A stretch of 64,000 nucleotides of DNA from Nocardioides sp. JS614. GTDB taxonomy: Bacteria > Actinomycetota > Actinomycetes > Propionibacteriales > Nocardioidaceae. Below, in pieces: positions 15,597 to 23,530 of this stretch. Where the stretch lies: positions 2,666,001-2,730,000 of the forward strand of contig NC_008699.1 in assembly GCF_000015265.1 (NCBI RefSeq), in the 5' to 3' direction. The notes beneath the pieces were generated by a model, which saw only the letters and a list, made by a program, of their open reading frames with translations, made no database searches and was not told the origin of the DNA. How positions within the stretch are numbered: position 1 is the first letter of the stretch; each line of letters begins with the position of its first letter. A program made the translations under genes and the position numbers.

Positions 15597-17032
15597 GGCT
15601 CTCCTGTCGTTTGTGTGGGTCATGTTCGGCCCGGTAGTGCGGGTGTGTGGCCGCTGAGGGTGAGCATCAGGAGGCTGATCAGGGCGTCGGGGTCCTTGAT
15701 GCCGAACGCGATCCGGTTGCGGAGTCGGATGCGGGTGTTGACCGATTCGCTGATCGCGTTGGAGAGGCCGTGCTCGATCGCGGCCAGGATCGGGCCGCGT
15801 TGCTCGGCGACCATGCGGGCGAGGTCGACAAACTGGGCGATACGACATCGCCGTGCCGAGCGGCACCAGGCGTCGATCGCGATGCGGGCTTCGGCGGCCG
15901 GCAGTCGCAGGACGGCGCGGAGGCCTTCCTTGAGTTGGTAGGCCCGCCACAGTCGGGGGTCGGTCTTGGCGATCCAGTCCAGTCGGGCCTGCTGGTGGGT
16001 GGTGAGGTTCTCGGGGTTCTTCCACAGCGCGTACCGCGAACGGGTCAAGATCCGCAGCCGCTGGTAGGCGGGGAACTCCTCCTGGACGTCGGCGGGTGCG
16101 CGGCCGCGGCCGCGGGAGTTGGCCCGGGCGATCCGACGGGTCTCGCGCCAGACCTCGAGCCGGACCTCGCCGAGGGCGTCGTTGGCCCACTTCACCACGT
16201 GGAAGGGATCGGCGACCCGGACCGCCTGCGGGCAGTTCTTAGCCGTCGACTTGGCGATGTAGGGCGCGGCGTCGGCGCTGATGTGGGTGATCTGTGCGCA
16301 CCGGTGCGGCCCAAGGGCATCGAAGAACGACTGGACGGTCGCGGTGGTGTTGCCCTTGCCGACCCACACCAAACGACCGGTGTCGTGATTGACGACCGCG
16401 AGCAGGTAACGCTGATGACGGCGCCAGGACACCTCGTCGATCCCGATCCGGGTCAACCCGTCGAGCAAGTCGACCCGGGCGGCGATCTGGTTCCAGACCC
16501 GGGTCAAGATCCCGCTCACGGTGCGCCACGACACCCGCATCAGCTCAGCCACCGTGGACAGCGAGGTCTTGGTGACCAGCCAGGCGACCTGATCCTCGAA
16601 CGCGTGCGTCGCCCGGGCTCGATGGCGAGCCCAGGGCACGTGCGCGACGACCACGCCATGCGCGCGGCACCGCACCCGTGGCGAGTCGGCTTCCAGGTAG
16701 ACCCGCACAGTGGCGCTATCCAGGGCACGCCACCGCCGCCGACCGCGCCCAGCGTCGTACCCGGCCGCCGGCGCGCGACACCGCCCACACCGGCCCCGGC
16801 GACGCGCCATCGGCCGAACAGCGACCACGAGCACCCGTTCATCGCGATCGAGCTCGACACCCTCGATCACGGTGTCTTCGAGCCCGAGCAGGCACCGCCA
16901 TAGGCTGACATCACGCACGCCGCTCTCCTTGACGCCGGTTCTGGTTCCTAGACAGCTCCAAAACCTAGGCAGAGAGCGGCGTGCGCCCGTCTACGGCACG
17001 CTCAACCCACCCACACATTCAGCAGGAGAGCC
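15597..17032 (-). mobile_element. ISL3-family insertion sequence
   Basis: About 1.44 kb. The left end (from 15597) begins GGCTCTCCTG and reaches TGTGTGGGT by 15620. The right end, read inward from 17032, begins GGCTCTCCTG and also reaches TGTGTGGGT by 17010, so the terminal inverted repeats are about 24 bp with a divergent centre. CCGAGTCG flanks the left end (15589-15596) and overlaps the right boundary at 17032-17039, fitting the 8-bp target duplication of ISL3 elements within one base of uncertainty. It carries a single intact transposase gene and so may be active. Confidence 0.88.
15620..16918 (-). CDS. tnp: ISL3 family transposase
   Basis: 432 aa DDE transposase. The N-terminus has an ISL3 zinc-finger-like region with Cys residues (CGRCRAP) and VRCRAHG. 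A helix-turn-helix follows (STVAELMRVSWRTVSGILTR). The catalytic residues are visible as Asp in GIDEVSWRRHQRYLLAVV, Asp in ITHISADAAPYIA and Glu in SNAISESVNTRIRLRNRIA. The C-terminus ends after FGIKDPDALISLLMLTL. The gene is full length without stops, so the element looks recent. Start ATG 16918 is 92 bp inside the right end of the element. Confidence 0.95.
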   Translation of the reverse strand: MRDVSLWRCLLGLEDTVIEGVELDRDERVLVVAVRPMARRRGRCGRCRAPAAGYDAGRGRRRWRALDSATVRVYLEADSPRVRCRAHGVVVAHVPWARHRARATHAFEDQVAWLVTKTSLSTVAELMRVSWRTVSGILTRVWNQIAARVDLLDGLTRIGIDEVSWRRHQRYLLAVVNHDTGRLVWVGKGNTTATVQSFFDALGPHRCAQITHISADAAPYIAKSTAKNCPQAVRVADPFHVVKWANDALGEVRLEVWRETRRIARANSRGRGRAPADVQEEFPAYQRLRILTRSRYALWKNPENLTTHQQARLDWIAKTDPRLWRAYQLKEGLRAVLRLPAAEARIAIDAWCRSARRCRIAQFVDLARMVAEQRGPILAAIEHGLSNAISESVNTRIRLRNRIAFGIKDPDALISLLMLTLSGHTPALPGRT

Positions 17033-17043
17033 CGAGTCGGCGA

Positions 17044-18156
17044 TCAGGCGGGTTCGGCGGCCAGGGCTCGTCCGACGGCCAGCGCCTGCTCGGTCGCCCC
17101 GCCGTGGAGGAACTCGAAGCGCTTGGCGCTCGTGAAGTAGCGGTGCGCCTCGCCGTCCAGGTCGATGCCGACGCCGCCGTGCACGTGCACGGTGGTGTGC
17201 GCGAGCCGGTGCCCGGCGTCGGCCGCCCACAGCTTCGCGATCGCGACCTCGCTGTCGGCCGGCAATCCCTCCTCGAGGCGCCAGGCCGCCTGCCACAGCG
17301 TCAGGCGCTGGCCGAGCACGTCGATGTAGCCGTCCGCCAGCCGCTGCGAGACCGCCTGGAAGGTCCCGATCGGCCGGCCGAACTGCTCGCGCGTCTTCGC
17401 GTACGACGAGGTGAGCCGGAGCGACCCCTCGGTGATGCCGAGCTGCTCGGCGCTCGCCGCGAGCAGCAGCAGGTGGCGCAGCCGGCGGTCGGTCGACCCG
17501 TCGGCGGCGCCGACCGCGCGGTCCGACCCGACGGCGACGCCGTCCAGGTCGAGGCGGGCCACGCCGTCCCGGTCGGAGAACGTCTGGGCGACCACGGTCA
17601 GCCCGGGGTCGCCCGGCTCGACCAGGAAGACGCCGGTGCCGGACGGCGTCTCGGCGGGCACCAGGAACGCGTCGGCGTACGGCCCGGCCGGCACGATCGC
17701 CTTGCTCCCGGTGATCCGGTAGCCCTCGCCGTCGGGCGTGGCCACGGTCGTCGGCCGGCTCGGTGCGAACGCCCGCTCCTCGGCGACCGCCGCGGTCAGC
17801 ACGAGCGCACCCGCCACGGCACCGGGCAGCCACCGCTCCTGGAGCGCAGTGGGTCCGGACTCGGCGAGCAGCCGCGCGGCGGGCCCGTGCGCCACTAGTG
17901 GCACCGGCGCCACGGTGCGGCCGACCTCGACGAGCACGCGGCACAGCTCGATCAGGCCGAGCCCGGCGCCGTCGTACCGCTCCGGCAGCGCGAGGCCGAG
18001 CAGCCCCGCCGCGCCGAGCTCGGCCCACAGGTCGCGGTCGAAGCGGTCGCCGCCGGCCTCGACGGCCTTCAGCCGCTCGGTGGTCGCGCGGTCGCGCAGG
18101 ATGCCGGCCGCGAGCGCGGCGGCCTCGTCCTGCTCGGGGGTGAAGGTGAAGTCCAT
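17044..18156 (-). CDS. chsE5: Acyl-CoA dehydrogenase, ChsE5/FadE27-like (steroid side-chain degradation)
   Basis: 370 aa flavoprotein that desaturates acyl-CoA thioesters. From memory the C-terminal half tracks Mycobacterium tuberculosis FadE27 (ChsE5): GRPIGTFQAVSQRLADGYID, LTLWQAAWRLEEGL, and HTTVHVHGGVGIDLDGEAHRYF. FadE26/FadE27 form a heterotetramer that acts on cholesterol side-chain CoA esters. The neighbouring gene encodes the FadE26-like partner, 15 bp upstream in the same operon. The stop lies just outside the ISL3 insertion. Specific substrate assignment is inferred from the pair and from kshA next door. Confidence 0.85.
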   Translation of the reverse strand: MDFTFTPEQDEAAALAAGILRDRATTERLKAVEAGGDRFDRDLWAELGAAGLLGLALPERYDGAGLGLIELCRVLVEVGRTVAPVPLVAHGPAARLLAESGPTALQERWLPGAVAGALVLTAAVAEERAFAPSRPTTVATPDGEGYRITGSKAIVPAGPYADAFLVPAETPSGTGVFLVEPGDPGLTVVAQTFSDRDGVARLDLDGVAVGSDRAVGAADGSTDRRLRHLLLLAASAEQLGITEGSLRLTSSYAKTREQFGRPIGTFQAVSQRLADGYIDVLGQRLTLWQAAWRLEEGLPADSEVAIAKLWAADAGHRLAHTTVHVHGGVGIDLDGEAHRYFTSAKRFEFLHGGATEQALAVGRALAAEPA

Positions 18157-18171
18157 GGTCGTCCCTCTGTC

Positions 18172-19359
18172 CTACCTCTTCGTCGCGGGCAGTCCGAGCC
18201 CGACGTAGCCGATGATGTCGCGCTGGATCTCGTTGGTGCCGCCGCCGAAGGTCATCACCAGTGCGGAGCGGTGGTAGCGCTCGAGCCGGCCCGCCAGCAC
18301 CGCGCCCTCGGAGTCGCCGGTCACGCCGGCGTTGGGTCCGACGATCTCCATCAGCGACCGGTACACCTCGGTCGCCAGCTCGGAGCCGTAGATCTTCGTG
18401 GCCGACGCCTCCGCGGGGGACAGGTCGACCCCCGCGTCGGCGTCGGCCGCGAGCTTCCAGTTGATCAGGGAGAGCGCCTCGGTGCGCGCGTGCGCCCGCC
18501 CGAGGGCGATCTGCACCCACTCGGCGTCGATCACCCGTTGACCATCGGGGTTCTTCGTCTCCTGGGCCCAGCGCCGCACCAGCTCGATCGAGTGGGTGAG
18601 CGGTGCGGACGAGGTGAGCGCGACGCGCTCGTGGTTGAGCTGGTTGGTCATCAGCGACCAGCCGCCGTTGAGCTCGCCGACCAGGTTGCCGTACGGCACC
18701 CGGACGTCCTCGTAGTAGGTCGCACTCGTGCTCACGCCGGCGACCGTGTGCACGGGGGTGTAGGAGAAGCCGGCAGCGTCCGCGGGCACCAGGATCATCG
18801 ACAGGCCCTTGTGCCGGGGGAGGTCGGGGTCGGTGCGGCAGGCGAGCCAGATCCAGTCGGCGTACTGGATCAGGGAGGTCCACATCTTCTGGCCGTTGAT
18901 CACCCACTCGTCACCCTCGCGGACCGCCCTGGTCTTCAGGGACGCGAGGTCGGTGCCGGACCCCGGCTCGGAGTAGCCGATGGAGAAGTGCAGGTCGCCC
19001 GCGAGGATGCGCGGCAGGAAGTACTCCTTCTGCTCCGCGGTCCCGTAGCGCATGATCGTGGGCCCGACGGTGTTCAGCGTCAGGTAGGGGATCGGCACCC
19101 CGGCGACGGCGGCGACGTCGGTGAAGATCAGCTGCTCGACCATCGAGCGAGCCTGCCCGCCGTACTCCTCCGGCCAGCCGATGCCGAGCCAGCCGTCGGA
19201 CCCGAGGGTGCGGATGACGTCCTTGTAGACGCCCGCCTCGCCGAACTCGCCGGTCGCCGATGCGAGGCCGGCGCGCACCTCGGGGGTGACCAGGGCGGTG
19301 AAGTACTCGCGCAGCTCCTCGCGGAGCCGCTGCTGCTCGGGCGTGAGGGCGATGTGCAT
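18172..19359 (-). CDS. chsE4: Acyl-CoA dehydrogenase, ChsE4/FadE26-like
   Basis: 395 aa partner subunit. Conserved segments seen include GWLGIGWPEEYGGQ, LHFSIGYSEPGSGTDLASL, VINGQKMWTSLIQYADWIW, VHTVAGVSTSATYYEDVRVP and the C-terminal MTFGGGTNEIQRDIIG. These closely resemble FadE26 of M. tuberculosis as I remember it. Together with the adjacent gene it should form an alpha2beta2 enzyme oxidising a steroid (cholesterol-type) C27/C24 side-chain CoA ester. It is divergent from kshA across a 110-bp region that contains a KstR-like palindrome. Confidence 0.87.
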   Translation of the reverse strand: MHIALTPEQQRLREELREYFTALVTPEVRAGLASATGEFGEAGVYKDVIRTLGSDGWLGIGWPEEYGGQARSMVEQLIFTDVAAVAGVPIPYLTLNTVGPTIMRYGTAEQKEYFLPRILAGDLHFSIGYSEPGSGTDLASLKTRAVREGDEWVINGQKMWTSLIQYADWIWLACRTDPDLPRHKGLSMILVPADAAGFSYTPVHTVAGVSTSATYYEDVRVPYGNLVGELNGGWSLMTNQLNHERVALTSSAPLTHSIELVRRWAQETKNPDGQRVIDAEWVQIALGRAHARTEALSLINWKLAADADAGVDLSPAEASATKIYGSELATEVYRSLMEIVGPNAGVTGDSEGAVLAGRLERYHRSALVMTFGGGTNEIQRDIIGYVGLGLPATKR

Positions 19360-19421
19360 GGCGGGACTCCCGTGGGGACAGCTGGCGGTGGGAAGGTGGT
19401 GCTGCTGGAAACCGCGACCTA

Positions 19422-19445
19422 AAAACTATAACCTGTTCTCGTTTT
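19422..19445. promoter_or_regulatory. KstR-like palindromic operator between chsE4 and kshA
   Basis: AAAACTATAACC and the inverted TGTTCTCGTTTT (19422-19445) match at 9 of 12 positions. The core TATAACCTGTTCTC fits the KstR consensus TnnAACnnGTTnnA except for the last base. It lies 25 bp before kshA and 63 bp before chsE4, so one repressor could control both. This is the expected arrangement for cholesterol-regulon promoters. Confidence 0.65.
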
Positions 19446-19469
19446 GGTCCACTTGTCTGGAGGCACGCC

Positions 19470-20666
19470 ATGAGCCCCACCCCGTCCAGCGCCCGAGCTC
19501 TCGACCGCGGTACGCCGCCGGAGCGGTTCGCCCGCGGCTGGCACTGCCTCGGTCTGAAGTCGACGTTCGCCGACGGCAAGCCGCACGGCGTGGAGGCGTT
19601 CGGCGGCAAGCTGGTCGTGTGGCAGGACTCCAAGGGCGAGATCAACGCCCTGGACGGCTACTGCCGGCACATGGGCGGCGACCTCACCCAGGGGAGCGTC
19701 AAGGGCGACGAGGTCGCCTGCCCCTTCCACGACTGGCGGTGGGGCGGCGACGGCCGGTGCAAGGCGATCCCGTATGCCCGCCGGGTGCCGCTGCGGGCGC
19801 GCACCGAGCGCTACCCGGTGGTGGTCCGCAACGGCCAGGTGCTGGTCTGGCACGACGTCGAGGGTTCCGAGCCCGACCTCGACATCCTGCCTCCGGAGCT
19901 GCCCGGGATCGGCACCGACGAGTACACCGACTGGACGTGGGAGGTCCTCGACGTCGCCAACGCGCACTGCCGCGAGATAATCGACAACGTCGTGGACATG
20001 GCGCACTTCTTCTACATCCACTTCGCGTTCCCGACCAGCTTCCGCAACGTGTTCGAAGGCCAGGTCGCGACCCAGTTCATGGAGTCGACCGGCCGCCCGG
20101 ACGTGGACGGCGCCGGGTACGGCGACGAGGGGCTGATGCTGAAGTCGGAGGCCTCCTACTACGGGCCGTCGTACATGATCAACTGGATCAACGTCGACTA
20201 CAAGGGCTTCGAGACCGAGGTCATCCTGATCAACTGCCACGTCCCGACCTCGCAGAACTCCTTCAAGCTCCAGTACGGACTGTGCGTGAAGAAGCCCGAC
20301 GGCATCGACGACGCCACGGCCGAGTACATCGGCAAGCGCTACTCCGAGACGTTCAAGGAGGGCTTCGAGCAGGATGTCGCGATCTGGCTGAACAAGGCGC
20401 CGGTGCAGAACCCGCTGCTGTGCGAGGAGGACGGCCCGGTCTACCAGCTGCGCCGGTGGTACGAGCAGTTCTACGTCGACCAGGACGACGTCACCCCGGA
20501 GATGACCGAGCGGTTCGAGTTCGAGGTCGACACGACCAAGGCCAACGAGCACTGGCGCGCCGAGGTGGAGGAGAACCTCGCGCGGAAGAGCGCCGAGGAC
20601 GCGGCGAGCCAGGACGCCGGGGCGCAGGACACCGACGTCACGCCGCCGATCATGACGGGGACCTGA
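19470..20666 (+). CDS. kshA: 3-ketosteroid-9-alpha-hydroxylase, oxygenase subunit
   Basis: Rieske non-heme iron oxygenase that hydroxylates C9 of 3-ketosteroids such as androstenedione, which opens ring B. 398 aa. The Rieske centre ligands are Cys65, His67, Cys84 and His87 (YCRHMGGDLTQG and CPFHDWRWGGDGRCK). The mononuclear iron motif is IIDNVVDMAHFFYIHF with His179 and His184. GPSYMINWINV and VYQLRRWYEQFYVD agree with known KshA proteins. The C-terminal 30 residues are an Ala/Asp-rich extension. Electrons should come from KshB, encoded two genes downstream. Confidence 0.95.
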   Translation: MSPTPSSARALDRGTPPERFARGWHCLGLKSTFADGKPHGVEAFGGKLVVWQDSKGEINALDGYCRHMGGDLTQGSVKGDEVACPFHDWRWGGDGRCKAIPYARRVPLRARTERYPVVVRNGQVLVWHDVEGSEPDLDILPPELPGIGTDEYTDWTWEVLDVANAHCREIIDNVVDMAHFFYIHFAFPTSFRNVFEGQVATQFMESTGRPDVDGAGYGDEGLMLKSEASYYGPSYMINWINVDYKGFETEVILINCHVPTSQNSFKLQYGLCVKKPDGIDDATAEYIGKRYSETFKEGFEQDVAIWLNKAPVQNPLLCEEDGPVYQLRRWYEQFYVDQDDVTPEMTERFEFEVDTTKANEHWRAEVEENLARKSAEDAASQDAGAQDTDVTPPIMTGT

Positions 20667-20968
20667 TGGCCTCCTTCGTCCCCGCCAGCCCCGCCACGCT
20701 GGAGGACCAGCACCTCTACACCAGGGCCCGGCTGGTCGAGGTGGCCTGCCTGGACTGCCTCGCGAGCGTCGGGGTGAAGAAGAACAGCGAGCACCACACC
20801 TCCATCCAATGGTCGGACCAGGCCCTCGCGCACTGCCAGGAGTTCGCGAGAATGGCCACCCAGCCCGGTGGACGACCGGTGCATGCCGGTTGTCCGCGGC
20901 TCGCGGCCAGCATCGACGCCGCGGTGCGCGAGGGCCGGATCCCGATCGGAGCCGAGGACGGTTACTGA
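20666..20968 (+). CDS. Small four-cysteine protein between kshA and kshB, function unknown
   Basis: 100 aa, translationally coupled to kshA (TGATG, sharing one base) and followed directly by kshB. It has Cys28 and Cys31 (VACLDC), His43/His44 (SEHHTSIQW), Cys57 and Cys76 (HAGCPRL). That pattern could bind a metal or an Fe-S cluster, but it matches no classical ferredoxin motif. No signal peptide or membrane segment. The name ferredoxin would be over-interpretation. Its position suggests a role in electron transfer to, or maturation or quality of, the KshAB system. Confidence 0.82.
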   Translation: MASFVPASPATLEDQHLYTRARLVEVACLDCLASVGVKKNSEHHTSIQWSDQALAHCQEFARMATQPGGRPVHAGCPRLAASIDAAVREGRIPIGAEDGY

Positions 20969-22069
20969 GTGGCCACGGAAGAGTCGTTCGAGCTGAAGGT
21001 CGTGGACGTGGTCGAGGAGACCGCGGACGCGCACTCCGTCTCCTTCGAGGCGCCCGCAGGCGCCGAGGAGCAGTTCGCCTACAAGCCGGGACAGTTCCTC
21101 ACCCTCGCCGTCCCGAGCGACCAGACAGGGGTCGCCGCTCGCTGCTACTCGCTGTCGAGCAGCCCGGTCGACGGTGGGCCGCTCACCATCACGGTCAAGC
21201 GCACGGCCGAGGGCTTCGCCTCCAACTGGATCTGCGACAACGTGCGAGAGGGCGACACCGTCCGCGCACTGCCGCCCAGTGGCATCTTCACGCCAGCCTC
21301 GCTGAGCGCCGACCTGCTGCTGTTCGCCGCGGGCAGCGGGATCACCCCGATCATGTCGATCACCCGGACCGCGCTGCAGCAGGGGACCGGCCGGATCGTG
21401 CTGCTCTACGCCAACCGCGACGAGCGGTCGGTGATCTTCGCCGATGCGCTCACCCGGCTCTCCGCCGAGCACCCCGACCGACTCGTGGTCGTGCACTGGC
21501 TGGAGTCCGTGCAGGGCCTGCCCACCCAGGAGCAGGTCGAGGCGTTCGCCGGCGGGTTCCTCTCCTACGACGCCTTCGTGTGCGGGCCGGCCCCGTTCAT
21601 GAAGCTGGTCGTCGGAGCGCTCAAGGAGCTGGAGTTCCCGCGCGAACGGCGACACCAGGAGAAGTTCATCTCCCTGGGCGGCAACCCGTTCGGCGACCTG
21701 CACGACCAGGAGGCCGCGCAGCACGAGATCGAGGACGCCGAGACCGACGCCGAGGACGTCGGAGCCGACGGTGACGCCGGACAACCGGAGGGTCCGGTGC
21801 GACTCGAGGTCGAGCTGGACGGCGAGGAGTACGCCTTCGACGACTGGGCGCCCGGGACCAAGCTGCTCGAGCACCTGGAGGCCAAGGGCATCAAGGCGCC
21901 ATACTCCTGCCGGGAGGGGGAGTGCTCGGCGTGCGCCGTACGCCTGCTCGAGGGCGAGGTGAAGATGCTCCACAACGACGTCCTCGACGCCGACGACCTC
22001 GCCGACGGCATCCGGCTCGGCTGCCAGTCGGTCCCGGTGACCGACGTCGTCAAAGTCACGTACCACTGA
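20969..22069 (+). CDS. kshB: 3-ketosteroid-9-alpha-hydroxylase, reductase subunit
   Basis: 366 aa flavin reductase passing electrons from NADH to KshA. The FAD domain has RCYSLSSSPVDGG and TVKRTAEGFASNW. The NAD domain has AAGSGITPIMSI and FVCGPAPFMK. A plant-type 2Fe-2S domain ends the protein with Cys in CREGECSACAVR and the fourth Cys in LGCQS. Between domains is an unusually acidic linker of about 35 residues (EAAQHEIEDAETDAEDVGAD), longer than in the mycobacterial homologue. GTG 20969 follows the preceding stop without a gap. Confidence 0.93.
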   Translation: MATEESFELKVVDVVEETADAHSVSFEAPAGAEEQFAYKPGQFLTLAVPSDQTGVAARCYSLSSSPVDGGPLTITVKRTAEGFASNWICDNVREGDTVRALPPSGIFTPASLSADLLLFAAGSGITPIMSITRTALQQGTGRIVLLYANRDERSVIFADALTRLSAEHPDRLVVVHWLESVQGLPTQEQVEAFAGGFLSYDAFVCGPAPFMKLVVGALKELEFPRERRHQEKFISLGGNPFGDLHDQEAAQHEIEDAETDAEDVGADGDAGQPEGPVRLEVELDGEEYAFDDWAPGTKLLEHLEAKGIKAPYSCREGECSACAVRLLEGEVKMLHNDVLDADDLADGIRLGCQSVPVTDVVKVTYH

Positions 22070-22225
22070 TCCTTTGCCGATGCAGCCCGAACGCCGAGGT
22101 CCGGCGACCCTGGTCTAGCCCGCGGCCGGTCTCGCGGCGTCGCAGCGTAACGCCCGGCCCGGCCGGCGAGTTTCCCTCACGACCACGACCGCCGCCGTCT
22201 GGAGTCCGGAAATGAGGGATGCGCC

Positions 22226-22804
22226 ATGTCGCTCGGACTGAGCCTGCTCTGCCTGTTCTGTGTCGGCCTCGTCATCACCGCCACGGCTCGTCCGGCCGGA
22301 CCACAGGACCGCCGCCGCGAGCTGGACCGCAGGCGCCGGCTGCTCCAGCGCCACCCCGACTACGTCAACCTGCACGACGTCGAGCGGCTGCTCCTCGACA
22401 GTGGCCTGCCCGTGCGGACCGCCGAACGGGTGCTACGCCGGGCGCGGGCCCGGCAGGTGTGCGCGCGAACGATGTGGCGGTGGGCGAGCGTCCACGGCAC
22501 TGAGCTGCTCGTGGTCGCGATGGATGCCGGGCTCGCCGAGGACGCGATGCTCGACCACCTCGACGCCGGCACCTGCCCTCGGTGGGACTCGCTGCGGATC
22601 TTCGCGAGCCTCAGTACCGACGACCTGCCGGCCGGCATGCCGCGCGCGGAGCTCGTCGATCTCGACTCGATCCCCACGCTCGACGAGCTCACGTTCCCCA
22701 TCGGACTCACCGACTGGGCCACGGAGCGGACGACCGACCGACAGACCGGAAGGGTGCCGGACGACCTGAGCGGCTTCGGCGACTGGCCGCACGTGGCGTT
22801 CTGA
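22226..22804 (+). CDS. Hypothetical protein with N-terminal membrane anchor
   Basis: 192 aa, not recognised. Residues 1-20 (MSLGLSLLCLFCVGLVITAT) are a single hydrophobic segment. Then follows a basic stretch (RRRELDRRRRLLQRHPDY) and a mostly helical region with Trp and Leu residues. No catalytic motif is visible. The RBS GAGGGA lies 7 nt before ATG 22226. It is likely an inner-membrane protein with a cytoplasmic C-terminus, unrelated by sequence to the ksh genes upstream. It ends 33 bp before the convergent metallo-hydrolase gene. Confidence 0.65.
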   Translation: MSLGLSLLCLFCVGLVITATARPAGPQDRRRELDRRRRLLQRHPDYVNLHDVERLLLDSGLPVRTAERVLRRARARQVCARTMWRWASVHGTELLVVAMDAGLAEDAMLDHLDAGTCPRWDSLRIFASLSTDDLPAGMPRAELVDLDSIPTLDELTFPIGLTDWATERTTDRQTGRVPDDLSGFGDWPHVAF

Positions 22805-22837
22805 GGCTGGTGGCCGGCCTGAGGACGGGCACCGAGC

Positions 22838-23530
22838 TCACCAGCCGCGGGCGCGCCACTCGCCGAGGTGCGGACGCTCGGCGCCGAGCGTGGAGTCGTC
22901 CCCGTGGCCGGGGTAGAACCAGGTGTCGTCGGGGAGCCGCTGGAAGATCTTCGTCTCGACGTCGTCGATGAGCTGGGCGAAGGCCGCCTCGTCGCCGAAC
23001 GTGTTGCCGACGCCGCCCGGGAACAGCGAGTCGCCGGTGAACAGGTGGGGGCGACCGCCCTCGGACGCGGTGTCGTCGTACAGCAGCGCGACCGATCCGG
23101 GGGTGTGGCCGGCGATCGTGATCACCTGGAGCGTGCACGTGCCGACGGCCACGGTGTCGCCCTCGGAGACCGTGCGGGTCACCTCGACCCCGGTCTGCTC
23201 GGTGACGGCCGCGGCGTCGGGTAGGCCGACGACCACCTCCGCGCCGGTGGCCGCGACGATGTCGGCGAGCGCCCGGTGGTGGTCCCAGTGCTGGTGGGTC
23301 GTGACGACAGCCGTCAGGCCCGTCTCCCCGATGAGCGGCAGCAGCGTCGCGGGCTCGGCTGCCGCGTCGACGAGGAGCTGGGCGCCCGTCTCCCGGCAGC
23401 GCAGCAGGTAGCAGTTGTTCGACATCTGCTCGTCGACGGCGACCTTGGTGATCGACAGGTGCGCCAGCGTGCGTACGTCAGGCGGCCCGCCGGGCCGCAC
23501 CGCCCCGGTGTAGTCGTGCGCCTCGGTCAT
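22838..23530 (-). CDS. MBL-fold metallo-hydrolase (glyoxalase II-like)
   Basis: 230 aa metallo-beta-lactamase fold enzyme. Metal ligands are seen in TTHQHWDHHRAL (HxHxDH form), in IAGHTPGSVALLY, in FTGDSLFPGGVGN and in WFYPGHGDDSTLG. This arrangement is glyoxalase II-like hydrolysis of a thioester or similar bond. Start ATG 23530 overlaps the stop of the mycothiol-type isomerase gene by one base (TGATG). In actinobacteria the pair is often found together upstream of uvrA, so a mycothiol-linked detoxification role is plausible. Confidence 0.85.
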   Translation of the reverse strand: MTEAHDYTGAVRPGGPPDVRTLAHLSITKVAVDEQMSNNCYLLRCRETGAQLLVDAAAEPATLLPLIGETGLTAVVTTHQHWDHHRALADIVAATGAEVVVGLPDAAAVTEQTGVEVTRTVSEGDTVAVGTCTLQVITIAGHTPGSVALLYDDTASEGGRPHLFTGDSLFPGGVGNTFGDEAAFAQLIDDVETKIFQRLPDDTWFYPGHGDDSTLGAERPHLGEWRARGW

